Part shown: positions 1 to 7,931 of the stretch, one piece after another
How the letters are laid out: each line of letters opens with the position of its first letter
Numbering within the stretch: the first letter of the stretch is position 1
From: an uncultured Desulfovibrio sp.
Lineage (GTDB): Bacteria; Desulfobacterota; Desulfovibrionia; Desulfovibrionales; Desulfovibrionaceae
Length of the DNA: 48,574 nt
NCBI RefSeq assembly: GCF_944324525.1
Contig: NZ_CALUWS010000022.1
Span: 1-48,574, forward strand
Direction: 5' to 3'
Program-made: the position numbers and the translations under genes
The notes under the pieces: model-generated
Told to the model about the DNA's origin: nothing
Seen by the model: only the letters and a program-made list of their open reading frames with translations
Database searches by the model: none

Positions 1-71
1 GGAAAGGAGAGGGGGAGCGCGAGGGGGAGAGGGAGAACCGTTTTCCAAAACGGTTTCCCTCTCCCTCTCGC
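1..71. repeat. Long purine/pyrimidine hairpin (family D), copy 1
   Basis: A G/A-rich left arm (19-44) pairs with a C/T-rich right arm (47-71) around a 2-base centre. The inner part AACCGTTTT/AAAACGGTT is perfect, and the outer part has one bulged G and one G-T pair. The same arm sequence and the same flank (GGGAAGGGAGAGGGGGAGCG) recur inverted at 34232-34316, 34 kb away. It lies downstream of the last visible phage gene and could act as a terminator, although it has no T-run. Confidence 0.7.
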
Positions 72-169
72 ATAAGGTTCATCTCGGACCTTCCCGTCAG
101 GCATGCCTTTTTCATGCCGCCGGGGGACGGGGCAGGCGGGCGACGCCTTGCCGGGATACGCTGTCCGGC

Positions 170-215
170 ATGTCCCCTGACAAAAGTTTTGGGAAAGGAG
201 AGGGGGAGCACGCGC
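170..215. repeat. Partial family D flank
   Basis: The segment carries AAAAGTTTTGGGAAAGGAGA followed by GGGGGAGC, the same flank that precedes the hairpin of family D at 34284-34316 (reverse orientation), but without the hairpin itself. It ends within a few bases of the stop codon of the phage nozzle gene (221). Confidence 0.55.
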
Positions 216-220
216 CTCTG

Positions 221-2302
221 TCAGACTTCGCCAAAATCCACATCCAGCACCACGGCTGCCAGATGGAAGGGCAGAGGGCGGTCCTGCACGAGCCAGAGGC
301 TCGCGCGGGCTTCCTGCGTGCCTCCGGGCAGGCAGTCCACATCTCCGGTATAGGGTTCGCAGGCCTTGCCCCAGACTTCGGGCAGCACCGGCAGATCATA
401 CAGCTCCTCGCGGTGCGGTCCGTACTTGCCGCCCACGCTGCGGTGCATGCGCAGGGTACAGCGCCCGTAAGACCGGCGCTTGCCGAGGGTCGAACCGTAC
501 TGTCCGTCGCTTTCCAGCGGCAGCAGGCCCAGCACGGAGGCCCAGGGCAGGCCCACCTGCACGGTCCGCGCGGCATAGGGCAGCTCGATGCCGCCGTTCT
601 TCACCACGCAGCCTTCCACGGGGCTGCCGTCCGCCAGCACCGAGACGGTGCAGCCCTCCAAGTGCCCCAGGCCGGACAGTTGCCGCGCCGGGGCGGAGAG
701 GGAGAGGGTCTTGCCGCAATCCACGAAGAACGCCTGCTGGATGGCGTCGTTATCGCCCCATTGTCGGGCCAGCACTTCCAGGAAGTAGCGCTGCTTGCCG
801 TTGACGTTGCGCCGCGTCACCAGCCAGAGGTCATCCCCGTTTTCGCCGGAAAGGCTGCAGACCGAGCGGACGGCCCCGGCCGTGGGGTGGCGGCTCCAGC
901 CCCAGATGTCATGCTCCTTCATGTAGGTGAAGCCCAGCAGCAGGCCGTCGTCCCGCACGATCCAGACCACGGAGCCCGGCGTCTGCTGGTAGGCCCATTG
1001 CCGCAGGGTGTGCCCTTCAAAGAGATGCGGCGCGAGGATGGAGAGGTCGTTGCCGGCGTAGCCGTCCTTTTCCAGCGAATAGAAGAGGTCGCGCACATGG
1101 GCGCCGTGCCGCTGCACATGGAGGATGGAGTTGCCGATGATGATGGGGGCAAGGCCCGCGCTCCCCCAGGAGGATTGCACCGTGATGCCGATGCTTGAGG
1201 GGGTGAGCGGCCCGCCGTCGCCGCTGGCGGCCTTGTATTCGCTGCCGGACGTGCCGATGAGCAGATCCCCGAAGCTGGCCGCCCAGGCGATGGCGTCGAT
1301 GGAGCCGGAGGCGATGAGGTATTCCAGCGGGTCGTCGTCCTGCAGCGGGCGCGACTTGCGGAAATTTTCAAAGTCGCCGCTGCGGGAGAGGTAGAAGGCC
1401 TGGGGCTGCTTGCGCGTCCCGGCCAGCACCATGCGCTGCTGGTGGAAGGCCACCACGCCGGGATGGTTGTTCCCGGCGAAGGGGTCCCAGTCTTCCCGCG
1501 GCGTATCGGACGTATCGGCCTGATAGTTGTTGTCGATGAAGCTCGTCCCCCGCGCGATGCCGATAAAGCCGTAATATCCGGCCTCCTCCCGGTAGACGTT
1601 GTATTCCACCGCGCCGGATACCGCCTGCCAGCTGAGCGTGGCGCAATTGCCCTGCACCCAGTCCGAAGGATGGCGGGCATTGACGCACTCGCCCGTGGCG
1701 GAAGCCAGCGAGATATTGCCGGAAGAATCCACGGCCGCCACCCGGTAACGCAGGGTGAAGCTGCCTCCTTCGCCGGAGAAGGTGACGGTGGGGCGTGCCG
1801 GTGCGGCCAGCGAGGTATTGAGGGCCACCTTTTCCAGCGTCCAGACATAGCCATGACAGCGGATGCCGCTCATGCCCGCCGGCAGGCTGTCCCGCCGGAT
1901 GAGCTTGTGCAGGGGATGGGCGTTGTGGGCCAGATAGACCGTATCGCCCACCTGGGCGCTGGAAAGATGCAGCAGTTCCCCGCCGGTATAGGGCGTCGAA
2001 AGCACGGCATCCCCGGCGGAAGCGTCAAAACCGTTGCTGCCGGCCACGCGCAGGGTGCCGTTGCCGAAGACCAGCACGAAGTTCTGCCCCGCTTCGGCGC
2101 TGAAGCTGAAGGGCAGCAGGACGCTGTCGCCGTCAAGCGCGGCCACGAAGCGCATGCCGGGCCGCCGCCGGACGTCCCCGTGCAGGCCGGGCAGCATGTT
2201 CTCCATGCAGGCCACGGAGTTGCGGTAACGGGCCAGATCATAACGCGCGGAGAGGATGGGGGATATCTCGCCGCCGGTAAAGTTCTGTATGGCTACGCGC
2301 AT
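221..2302 (-). CDS. Podovirus tail hub/nozzle-like protein
   Basis: A 693-residue protein beginning MRVAIQNFTGGEISP, a start typical of the large podoviral tail proteins (BPP-1 Bbp13-like, nozzle or stabilisation proteins). Features include an N-terminal region rich in beta strands, a probable fibronectin-like segment near residues 165-250 (RPTVTFSGEGG to VEYNVYREE) and then a long beta-rich body. By family analogy it forms the distal tail tube below the tail tubular A protein and is part of the DNA ejection path. The start is supported by AGGAG upstream, and the gene starts 3 nt after the preceding gene stops. It is the last gene of the visible late operon. The structural role is confident; the exact position in the virion is inferred from gene order. 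Confidence 0.75.
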   Translation of the reverse strand: MRVAIQNFTGGEISPILSARYDLARYRNSVACMENMLPGLHGDVRRRPGMRFVAALDGDSVLLPFSFSAEAGQNFVLVFGNGTLRVAGSNGFDASAGDAVLSTPYTGGELLHLSSAQVGDTVYLAHNAHPLHKLIRRDSLPAGMSGIRCHGYVWTLEKVALNTSLAAPARPTVTFSGEGGSFTLRYRVAAVDSSGNISLASATGECVNARHPSDWVQGNCATLSWQAVSGAVEYNVYREEAGYYGFIGIARGTSFIDNNYQADTSDTPREDWDPFAGNNHPGVVAFHQQRMVLAGTRKQPQAFYLSRSGDFENFRKSRPLQDDDPLEYLIASGSIDAIAWAASFGDLLIGTSGSEYKAASGDGGPLTPSSIGITVQSSWGSAGLAPIIIGNSILHVQRHGAHVRDLFYSLEKDGYAGNDLSILAPHLFEGHTLRQWAYQQTPGSVVWIVRDDGLLLGFTYMKEHDIWGWSRHPTAGAVRSVCSLSGENGDDLWLVTRRNVNGKQRYFLEVLARQWGDNDAIQQAFFVDCGKTLSLSAPARQLSGLGHLEGCTVSVLADGSPVEGCVVKNGGIELPYAARTVQVGLPWASVLGLLPLESDGQYGSTLGKRRSYGRCTLRMHRSVGGKYGPHREELYDLPVLPEVWGKACEPYTGDVDCLPGGTQEARASLWLVQDRPLPFHLAAVVLDVDFGEV

Positions 2303-2305
2303 GGC

Positions 2306-2584
2306 TCAGCTCCTGCCTGTTCCCGTCACCGGCCGCAGCTCCGGCGGCTGCTGCCGTCCCTGCCGCTCGCTCTCGTAGCTCAGCTGGCAGTGCCGCGCGA
2401 CGCGCCCGCCGCGCTCCTCCGTATCCCAGAAAAAGAGTCCGTCGATGAGCCGGCAGGGCCACGAGCCACGGCCCGCCACATGACGCCGCCAGGCCCGGCT
2501 GGACAGGGTCTCGTCCGGCCAGCCGCCGCACGCGGCGTTGATGAGCTGATCCAGAGCCACCAGAAGATGCTTGCCGTATCCCAT
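2306..2584 (-). CDS. Small conserved phage protein, function unknown
   Basis: A 92-residue soluble protein (MGYGKHLLVALDQLINA) with a Trp-rich centre (GGWPDETLSSRAWRRH) and a basic, polar C-terminus. From memory, proteins of this shape are common in late operons of temperate phages, usually near tail genes; I do not know a function. An in-frame GTG lies one codon upstream of the ATG. The ATG is preferred because it forms a TGATG overlap with the stop of the upstream DUF4376 gene and has GGGAG six bases upstream. It sits between the fibre-associated gene and the nozzle gene, so a role in tail assembly or lysis is possible but unproven. Confidence 0.65.
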   Translation of the reverse strand: MGYGKHLLVALDQLINAACGGWPDETLSSRAWRRHVAGRGSWPCRLIDGLFFWDTEERGGRVARHCQLSYESERQGRQQPPELRPVTGTGRS

Positions 2585-3069
2585 CACGCTCCCACTCCTT
2601 CAAAGCTGATGTCCACGGCCTGCACCTCCGCCACGCTCCCGGCACTTTCAATGGCCGTCCGCACTTCCCATTTGCGGGCATAGAGGGCCTGCCCGTAGGC
2701 AATGACTTCCAGCCGCATGGCGCGAAGCTGTTCCAGCGTCACGGTATGGAAGCTGTTGTCCGCCGCGCAGAAGGCCGCTTCCGGCGCACCCGTGGCCTCC
2801 ATGCTGGTGATGAGGCCCTCGATGTCGCGGTTGCTGCGCTCCGTGGCGTCGATGACGAAACCCGCCGAGGACATGAGCCTGCCTGCCGCCTCGGCGGCCA
2901 GGAACGCCGCAGCGAGCCGGGCAAGAGCCTCGGTGCGGGCTTCGTCCAGCGTGGGGGGCTCGGGCTCAGGGGCCGGATGGGCGGCGGCCCATTCTTCCGG
3001 CGAAAGATACCCGTCCGGGCATTCGTCCCAGATCTCGGGGTTCCCGTCCGGGCTGAAAAACGTGGGCAT
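2584..3069 (-). CDS. DUF4376 protein, probable tail-fibre-associated
   Basis: A 161-residue protein. The N-terminal part (to about residue 45) is Pro/Glu-rich (PAPEPEPPTLDEAR). The remainder fits the DUF4376 pattern: a helical start, then AGFVIDATERSNRDIEGLITSM, the signature CAADNSFHTVTLEQL and a C-terminal helix. Proteins of this family usually follow tail-fibre genes and are thought to be fibre chaperones or fibre-tip components. Here it starts 2 nt after the fibre gene stops, with AAGGAG in front, which supports coupling to the fibre. No enzymatic motif is visible. Confidence 0.7.
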   Translation of the reverse strand: MPTFFSPDGNPEIWDECPDGYLSPEEWAAAHPAPEPEPPTLDEARTEALARLAAAFLAAEAAGRLMSSAGFVIDATERSNRDIEGLITSMEATGAPEAAFCAADNSFHTVTLEQLRAMRLEVIAYGQALYARKWEVRTAIESAGSVAEVQAVDISFEGVGA

Positions 3070-3071
3070 GA

Positions 3072-4547
3072 TCAGGCTCCTTTGCTGGGGTTGTAGTATT
3101 CGATGATGACGGCTCCCGCCGCTCCCTTGCTCGCGTTGTTGGCCGAGCCGCTGTTTTTGTAGCAGTTCGCGCCGTTCCCCCCGCGGCCGTAGCCGAAGCC
3201 GCCGCCGGTGCCGCCGGAAGAAAGGGCTTCATAGGGACTTGAAAAGGAATTGTAGCCGCCGCGAGTGCCGGGAAAGGAATAGGTCGTGCCGGCCCCGCCT
3301 TCGGAACCGAGGGCGGGCTTTCCGCCGCCGGCCGTAATGCCGTTGAAGGCGGAAGCCCCCCCGGCGGTCCCTCCGGCGCTATATTCGCCGATGGCCCCGC
3401 CCGCGCCGACGGTGACAGGATATTTGGTGCCTTTCTGCAGATAGCGGAAATCAATGCGGCACTCGCCGGAAGCGCCGCCCCCGCCGCCCATGACGCTTGT
3501 CCCGTCGCTGTGTCCCTTGCAGCCTCCGCCGCCCCCGCCGATGACGGTTATGCGGGCCCAACCGCTCACGGGGGAAGCCCATGACGCATTGGACGCGGCC
3601 AGCACCAGACGGGTGTTGCAGATCACGGAGGGCAGGCTCGGGACAGGCAGCTTGCCCCCCGCGCCATAGACCGGGATCTTTCCCGCCTGCGCCGTGAGGG
3701 AAAGGGCGTTGCCGGGCAGGGCGACGGTGGCCGGGGCGGTCGCGGCGGCAATCTCCGCCGCCGTGGCAAGGCGGCAGATGCCGTTTTGCTGGGCAGTGGC
3801 CCCCCGTATGCCCACAGCGCCGTTCTGTCCGATGGTGAACGGCGCCGGGAAGCAGGCCTTGCCCGGCAGGCTGGCCGTGGCCAGCGGCACCGTGTCGGAA
3901 GCGATGCGTGCCCATTCCTTCGCCGACTTGCTCGCGGGATCGTCCGGGTCGGGCGGCGTGGGGGATTCGGCCCAGGCCCGGGCCAGCAGGGCGGAATCAG
4001 CGGCAGCGTCGGCCTGCCGCGTCGCTTCATCGGCTTCCGCTTCGGCCCGTCCCGCCTGTTCCGTCGCCGTATCCGCTTCCGTTTCGGCCTTCTGGGCGGC
4101 ATTGACGGCATTTTTCTCGGCTTCCAGCAATCTGTTGACCATTTCCAGCGGGCTCTTGTCGCTGGTGGGCGGCAGGATGACCGAACGGGAAAGCTGTTCC
4201 CGCAACTGCTGCCGCTCCGCCGTGGCCATGTCCAGGCCGTCCTCCATGACGGCCGGGTCAAAGCGGGTGGCGCTCACAAGGTCGATCTCCTGCGTGAAAG
4301 GCATGTCGCGGGTGATGGCCAGCAGCCAGCCCTCAGGCAGAGGCGAGCCTTCATGCAGATAGGTGACGGTGCCGCCATCCTCGTCCAGGCTGGCCGTCCA
4401 GCCTTCGGCGGCACTGCTTATGCCGTCCGGCCGGGTAAGGGTGACGCTGAGCTGGGATGTCTCCCAGACCTTGAAAGAAAAGGGAAATCGCGTCGCCGTG
4501 CCGTTGCCTTCATAACGGGCACGGCTGACGCTGGAGGGCATGGTCAT
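3072..4547 (-). CDS. Tail fibre protein, T7-type N-terminus and glycine-rich tip
   Basis: A 491-residue receptor-binding fibre. Residues 1 to about 110 resemble the T7 gp17 N-terminal anchor (YEGNGTATRFPFSFKVW, then TLTRPDG). Residues about 140-200 are Ala/Glu/Arg-rich with heptad character (EAEKNAVNAAQKAETEADTA) and should form a trimeric coiled coil. Residues about 330-487 form a glycine-rich domain (VIGGGGGGCKG, VTVGAGGAIGEY, GGTGGGFGYGRGGNGAN), like the Gly-rich or polyglycine-II tips of phage adhesins, ending AGAVIIEYY. It probably binds the host surface. It is preceded by a 486-bp non-coding stretch with repeats, unlike the tight spacing elsewhere in the operon, so the fibre module may have been exchanged. 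Confidence 0.85.
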   Translation of the reverse strand: MTMPSSVSRARYEGNGTATRFPFSFKVWETSQLSVTLTRPDGISSAAEGWTASLDEDGGTVTYLHEGSPLPEGWLLAITRDMPFTQEIDLVSATRFDPAVMEDGLDMATAERQQLREQLSRSVILPPTSDKSPLEMVNRLLEAEKNAVNAAQKAETEADTATEQAGRAEAEADEATRQADAAADSALLARAWAESPTPPDPDDPASKSAKEWARIASDTVPLATASLPGKACFPAPFTIGQNGAVGIRGATAQQNGICRLATAAEIAAATAPATVALPGNALSLTAQAGKIPVYGAGGKLPVPSLPSVICNTRLVLAASNASWASPVSGWARITVIGGGGGGCKGHSDGTSVMGGGGGASGECRIDFRYLQKGTKYPVTVGAGGAIGEYSAGGTAGGASAFNGITAGGGKPALGSEGGAGTTYSFPGTRGGYNSFSSPYEALSSGGTGGGFGYGRGGNGANCYKNSGSANNASKGAAGAVIIEYYNPSKGA

Positions 4548-4634
4548 AGGGGCTGCTCCTTGGTATCCCGGTAAGGTCGTCTGTTCATGACTATGGTCCT
4601 TCGCGCTGCGGCAGGCACTGGCAGGACGGGTTGC

Positions 4635-4690
4635 GGGAGAGTTTTTCCCGAGGGGGTAAGGGGGCCCCCAACCCCTCCCCCGCGCGCTTT
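4635..4690. repeat. G-run/C-run hairpin, family D-like
   Basis: AGGGGGTAAGGGGG pairs imperfectly with CCCCCAACCCCTC (AA/AA internal loop), with AGTTTTTCCCG on one side and GCGCGCTTTAC on the other. The layout is the same as in the other long hairpins of the window, though the sequence is more diverged. Confidence 0.5.
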
Positions 4691-4762
4691 ACATGGGGGA
4701 TGATGCGGCGTCGCGGCATGGCGGCCTTCCCTTGCCGTTGCCAGCCGTGAAAGGAAAAGAGA

Positions 4763-4865
4763 GGCCGCCATTCGGTCGCGCTTTGCTGTCGATGCCTGTA
4801 AGGCTCCTGCGTCGCCCAACAGGCACGGCCTTTCAGGCCGCCATTCGGTCGCGCGCTGCTGTCCT
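4763..4865. repeat. 73-bp dispersed unit, 1.4 tandem copies
   Basis: GGCCGCCATTCGGTCGCG occurs at 4763 and again at 4836, and TGCTGTC at 4784 and 4857, giving a 73-bp period. Inside is a stem GCCTGT...ACAGGC separated by AAGGCTCCTGCGTCGCCCA. Other copies are at 12709-12780 (inverted) and 48466-48574. Confidence 0.75.
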
Positions 4866-4970
4866 GTCTTCCTGTTCATGGAACGAAGATCGTCGGTGAG
4901 GTCGGGCCTGCGCGTCACGATGCTGTTTCATTTTTTTGGTAAAAGCGCGCTGGGGAAAGGATGGGGGGCG

Positions 4971-5024
4971 TGGGGGGAAGGGAAATCCCCTCCCGCGCCG
5001 GCGGAGGGGTTTCCCTTCCCCCCA
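4971..5024. terminator. Strong hairpin downstream of tail tubular gene (family C)
   Basis: TGGGGGGAAGGGAAA (4971-4985) pairs with TTTCCCTTCCCCCCA (5010-5024), then CCCCTCC with GGAGGGG, leaving a 9-nt loop. It lies 9 nt past the stop of the 5034-5627 gene and may stop or process late transcripts. A related hairpin with an enlarged loop is at 12674-12800. Confidence 0.6.
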
Positions 5025-5033
5025 CTACTCCGA

Positions 5034-5627
5034 CTAGCGGGCGTCCAGCCAGCTGTCCCGCAGGGGCGGCTCCCGTCCTTCGCTCATGGCGGCCTGCCGG
5101 GCCTGGGGCAGGCTGGCCGCGTAGAGTTGTTCCAGCTCGTTGATCTTGCTGGTGTTGTTTTTGAGCAGCGAGACGGCGACCTGTGCCGCCAGCTTGCGCG
5201 AGAGCATATACGCGAACAGGTCGTCGAAAAGCTGGCAGTTGCGTACGTCCTCCGTGTAGAGGAGCAGGGCGCGGGCCGCATCGGTCAGCAGCATGGGGCG
5301 TTCGCTTTCGGTGTGCCGGGCCAGGGCGAAGGGGCGTTTGTGGCGTCCCTTGTGCCGGACTTCGTGCGCCTTGAGGCAGTTTTCCGGCAAGGCATAGGCG
5401 TAGCGGAATTCCAGCTCATAGCCGTCCGGCAGGGGCAGGCGGGCCAGCCAGCCGCGCCGCTGGGCGAAGGGCCAGGGGAAATCCCGCAGCACCTGCCGCC
5501 GGGCGCTGTCCCAGTAAAGGCGGCACTGGATGGCCTCCGGGGTATTTTCCCGTTCCGAGGCCACGCTGCGCGTGCCCAGAAAGCCGAGGGCACGGTTCCA
5601 GATGGCCATTTGACTGAGGGTGTTCAT
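5034..5627 (-). CDS. Tail tubular protein A-like (podovirus gp11-like)
   Basis: A 197-residue protein beginning MNTLSQMAIWNRALGFLG, the typical opening of T7 gp11-like tail tubular proteins. It continues with the conserved ARRQVLRDFPWPFAQRR segment, then LPDGYELEFRYAYALPENCL and LFDDLFAYMLSRKLAAQVAVSL. In T7-like virions this protein forms the upper tail ring that joins the portal to the nozzle. The start was chosen at 5627 because the family motif begins there; the reading frame stays open upstream but runs into a dispersed repeat. A 147-bp gap with repeat A separates it from the cement protein gene upstream. Function follows from family and gene order. Confidence 0.8.
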   Translation of the reverse strand: MNTLSQMAIWNRALGFLGTRSVASERENTPEAIQCRLYWDSARRQVLRDFPWPFAQRRGWLARLPLPDGYELEFRYAYALPENCLKAHEVRHKGRHKRPFALARHTESERPMLLTDAARALLLYTEDVRNCQLFDDLFAYMLSRKLAAQVAVSLLKNNTSKINELEQLYAASLPQARQAAMSEGREPPLRDSWLDAR

Positions 5628-5662
5628 ACGTCGTCTCGCAGTGAGGGGAGAGGGCGGGGATG

Positions 5663-5777
5663 GGCCGGACGGCACAGCGCCGCCCGGCCGAAAGTGAGCG
5701 GAAAAAGCGCGCTTTTTCCGCGAAACGCCAGGCCGTATGCTTTGAAACGCAACGCGTTTCAAACGGGAAATGCTCTA
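5663..5777 (-). repeat. Family A structured repeat, copy 1
   Basis: The block has three nested hairpins: GGCGGC/GCCGCC-type, the palindrome GCGGAAAAAGC/GCTTTTTCCGC, and TTTGAAACGC/GCGTTTCAAA. It ends GAAATGCTCTAG. The terminal CTA (5775-5777) is read on the minus strand as the TAG stop of the cement protein gene. Other copies: 12455-12535, 14722-14835, 29701-29810 and 40619-40758. Confidence 0.8.
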
Positions 5778-6206
5778 GCGGACCTGCAGGGCCGGCTCGT
5801 AGGGCAGATCCTCCTCACGGGTGAGGGCGGCAAAAAGGCTCCCCTTGCTGACGGTCTGCGAGGACTGCGGCGTGGGCACGAGGTGCAGGCGCAGCCAGCC
5901 CTTGCGCACGCCCTGCGGCACATGCCGCCAGCCCACGCGCGCGCCGGCGGTAAGGGCCGTGCCGGCAATGGTCAGGCTGGCGTCGGGGACGTCCGTCCAC
6001 GAGCCGTCGCTGCTGTCGGCCTCCTGCAGAGTGATGGCCAGCGTGTCCAGCTCGGCGGGATCGAAGGCTTCGGGCACGCTGATGCGGAAGGGGATGGGCT
6101 CCATGCGGCCGGGCAGGCGCAGGGCCGTGAGCGGCACGGCGCGGCTGTCGGTCTCGGCGGTGAGGGGGCCTTCATGGAAGACGGACGTGCTGTCGATAAT
6201 GGCCAT
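5775..6206 (-). CDS. Bbp16-like capsid cement protein
   Basis: A 143-residue protein beginning MAIIDSTSVFHEGPLTA. The beta-rich sequence and its place directly after the major capsid gene match the Bbp16 family of capsid decoration (cement) proteins of BPP-1-like podoviruses, which stabilise the expanded head. A hydrophobic/aromatic C-terminal half carries GWRHVPQGVRKGWLRLHLV. The stop codon TAG is the terminus of a family A repeat, so the natural C-terminus may have been set by that insertion. Confidence comes from gene order plus overall resemblance rather than a catalytic motif. Confidence 0.75.
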   Translation of the reverse strand: MAIIDSTSVFHEGPLTAETDSRAVPLTALRLPGRMEPIPFRISVPEAFDPAELDTLAITLQEADSSDGSWTDVPDASLTIAGTALTAGARVGWRHVPQGVRKGWLRLHLVPTPQSSQTVSKGSLFAALTREEDLPYEPALQVR

Positions 6207-6308
6207 GATGCTGTCCTTTGTGGTTGGAAGGTGGCGGGAAACGGCCCGTCGGCGGCGTGACGGCCCGAGGGCTGAGTCTCGGAAAGAAATGCCCCTTGGT
6301 GGAACAGT

Positions 6309-7301
6309 CTAAACGGGCTGTTCGGTGGAAAGGATGGCGTCGCACTGGCGCACGGGGCGGCCGTGCAGGACGGGGACGGCCTGGGCGGCGAAGAATTCGC
6401 CGTACTGGAGCTGCACCTGTCCGGCGTCGGAGTTCTGGAGTTCCAGCGCGGTCAGCGCGTCGGCATTGCCGTACCAGATGGCTTTCTGGCGCAGGTGCTG
6501 GGGCATCTTGTTCTTGGCCTCGATGGTCAGCTTCTGCAGATCGATGAAGCCCTCCTCGCCCTTGCGCTTGCCGAGCGCGGCCACCGGCAGGTTGGCGATG
6601 CGCACCACGGCCCGCCAGTCGCGGACGGCAAGACCGCAGCGCCAGTTGTATTTGTCGCCCGTGACCTGATATTTGCGGCCGTTGTCGTCCTGCGCCATGT
6701 AGGTATGGAGGTCTTCGTGCGAGAGGCCGCCGGTGCTGTCCTTGGGATAGATGCCGTGTACGGCCTGCGCGCCCCAGGAGACCAGCCAGAGGGAGGTGCA
6801 GCCGCCTTCGTCCGTGCCGCCCGCATCCAGCACATTTTCGGCGTCCTTGGCCGGATAGCGCATGGCCAGCCCGTTGAAGGCGTCGGGATTGAGGTTGCTG
6901 TCCCCGTAGAAGAGGGTGGAGGCCACCTTCTGGCGCATGGCTTCGGCAAAGGCGATGCCCTCGCTCATGCGGAACGCCTTGTCGCGGCTGCCGTAGAGGC
7001 GCAGCTCTTCCACGTCCAGCTCCATGATGGCTTCCAGGATGCCGCAGCTCTCCTTGACCTGCGACCACTGGGACTTGGCGGGCGGCGTGCCCTGATAGAG
7101 CCTGCGCCAGTAGATCTCCGGCAGGCCGGTGCGGATGCGGGTCAGGTGGCCGTCGGACTGGTTGGCCTCCATCCACGGCACGTCATCCATGATGTCGTTG
7201 GTGCGGTTCATGAGTTCGATGATCTGGCCGGCCTTCTCGCCGCGGTAGAACTGTTCCATTTCCGCCAGCGTGACGACGAAACCAAGAGACGAATTGGCCA
7301 T
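6309..7301 (-). CDS. Major capsid protein (BPP-1 Bbp17-like)
   Basis: A 330-residue head protein (MANSSLGFVVTLAEMEQFYRG). It carries sections typical of this podoviral capsid family: LMNRTNDIMDDVPWMEAN, ILEAIMELDVEELRLYGSRDKAFRMSEG and KAIWYGNADALTALELQ. There is no N-terminal protease or scaffold extension. An AGGAGG ribosome site precedes the ATG, as expected for the most abundant virion protein. A hairpin at 7372-7390 separates it from the scaffold gene and a 102-nt gap separates it from the cement gene, so its dosage may be tuned independently. The assignment is firm by gene order and family resemblance. Confidence 0.88.
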   Translation of the reverse strand: MANSSLGFVVTLAEMEQFYRGEKAGQIIELMNRTNDIMDDVPWMEANQSDGHLTRIRTGLPEIYWRRLYQGTPPAKSQWSQVKESCGILEAIMELDVEELRLYGSRDKAFRMSEGIAFAEAMRQKVASTLFYGDSNLNPDAFNGLAMRYPAKDAENVLDAGGTDEGGCTSLWLVSWGAQAVHGIYPKDSTGGLSHEDLHTYMAQDDNGRKYQVTGDKYNWRCGLAVRDWRAVVRIANLPVAALGKRKGEEGFIDLQKLTIEAKNKMPQHLRQKAIWYGNADALTALELQNSDAGQVQLQYGEFFAAQAVPVLHGRPVRQCDAILSTEQPV

Positions 7302-7371
7302 GAGAAAACCTCCTGAAAGGAAAAGGGTACGAAAAGTGAGGGGTGCCGGAGGGCGGGCAGGGGAGTTGACG

Positions 7372-7390
7372 GGCAGGGCCGTTCCCTGCC
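7372..7390 (-). terminator. Hairpin between scaffold and capsid genes
   Basis: GGCAGGG (7372-7378) and CCCTGCC (7384-7390) form a 7-bp stem with a 5-nt loop, 8 nt downstream of the scaffold gene stop. There is no clear T-run, so it may be partial attenuation or an RNA-processing or stability element ahead of the capsid gene. Confidence 0.45.
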
Positions 7391-7397
7391 GCGGGGC

Positions 7398-7931
7398 TTA
7401 CGGACGCGAGCTCCAGCCCGCGTACATGCGTTCTTCCAGCGGCTGCAGGGGCAGGTCGGGCCGGGATTGCGGCAGGCTGTCCTCCATGAGTCCGTCGGCC
7501 ATGCGGTTGAAGAAACGGATCACGGCCGGATGGTTGCCGTAGCCGCTTTCCTCCAGCAGACGGCCGATGCTGCCGTCCGTGTCGAAGCGTTCCAGGGCGA
7601 GCTGGGCGCGGGCCACCGTCCCGGCCAGCCTGTCGCCGCCCATTTCCGGGTCGGCGGCCACATCCCGCCGCCACTGTTCCACCTGCTCCCGCCACTGCTG
7701 GCGGCGGCTGTTGTCCTGCGCTTCCAGACGCTGGCGGAAAAGGGCTTCCTGCGCCTCCGCCGGAGACTGTCCGGCATCGGCAGTCTGCGCTTCCGGCGCG
7801 ACGGGGGCGGCATCGTCCACGCCCGGCAGGAAGGGCGGCAGGGGCAGCGCGCCGCCGGGCGCGGCAGCGGTCTCCGGGGTCGGGCTTGTCGGGATCGAGG
7901 TTTCCGGGACGGTGAACGGGGCATCAGACAT
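7398..7931 (-). CDS. Scaffold-like head assembly protein
   Basis: A 177-residue protein. The N-terminal 70 residues are disordered (Pro/Ala/Thr-rich, MSDAPFTVPETSIPTSPTPE). The middle part is charged and helical (QEALFRQRLEAQDNSRRQQWREQVEQWRRDV), and the C-terminal helical part contains GYGNHPAVIRFFNRMADGLMEDSL, a pattern common in podoviral head-assembly (scaffold) proteins. Its position between the portal side and the capsid gene agrees. The start at 7931 has GGAGG nine bases upstream and overlaps the end of the Bbp19-like gene by 8 nt. Upstream in-frame extension is not needed. The scaffold role is inferred. Confidence 0.7.
   Translation of the reverse strand: MSDAPFTVPETSIPTSPTPETAAAPGGALPLPPFLPGVDDAAPVAPEAQTADAGQSPAEAQEALFRQRLEAQDNSRRQQWREQVEQWRRDVAADPEMGGDRLAGTVARAQLALERFDTDGSIGRLLEESGYGNHPAVIRFFNRMADGLMEDSLPQSRPDLPLQPLEERMYAGWSSRP

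Larger units (their letters stand above)
4548..5033. other. 486-bp gene-free stretch holding three repeat blocks
   Basis: I see no convincing gene between the tail tubular gene and the fibre gene. It contains a G/C-rich hairpin block (4635-4690), 1.4 copies of the 73-bp unit (4763-4865) and a strong hairpin (4971-5024). Its presence inside an otherwise tightly packed operon suggests insertion of repeats, possibly with exchange of the fibre cassette. Confidence 0.7.

Noticed and set aside
170-1198. Long plus-strand open frame of 342 residues opposite the nozzle gene
   Set aside because: It lies entirely antisense to a recognisable phage tail gene, has no ribosome site and reads as low-complexity His/Gly/Ala protein typical of shadow frames in GC-rich DNA.
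4763-4865. CRISPR-like array from the 73-bp periodic unit
   Set aside because: The whole 73-bp unit repeats, with no unique spacers, and there are no cas genes.
4544-4918. 124-residue minus-strand frame in the gap before the fibre gene
   Set aside because: It crosses repeat blocks, has no ribosome site and no resemblance to phage proteins; its end overlaps the fibre gene start.
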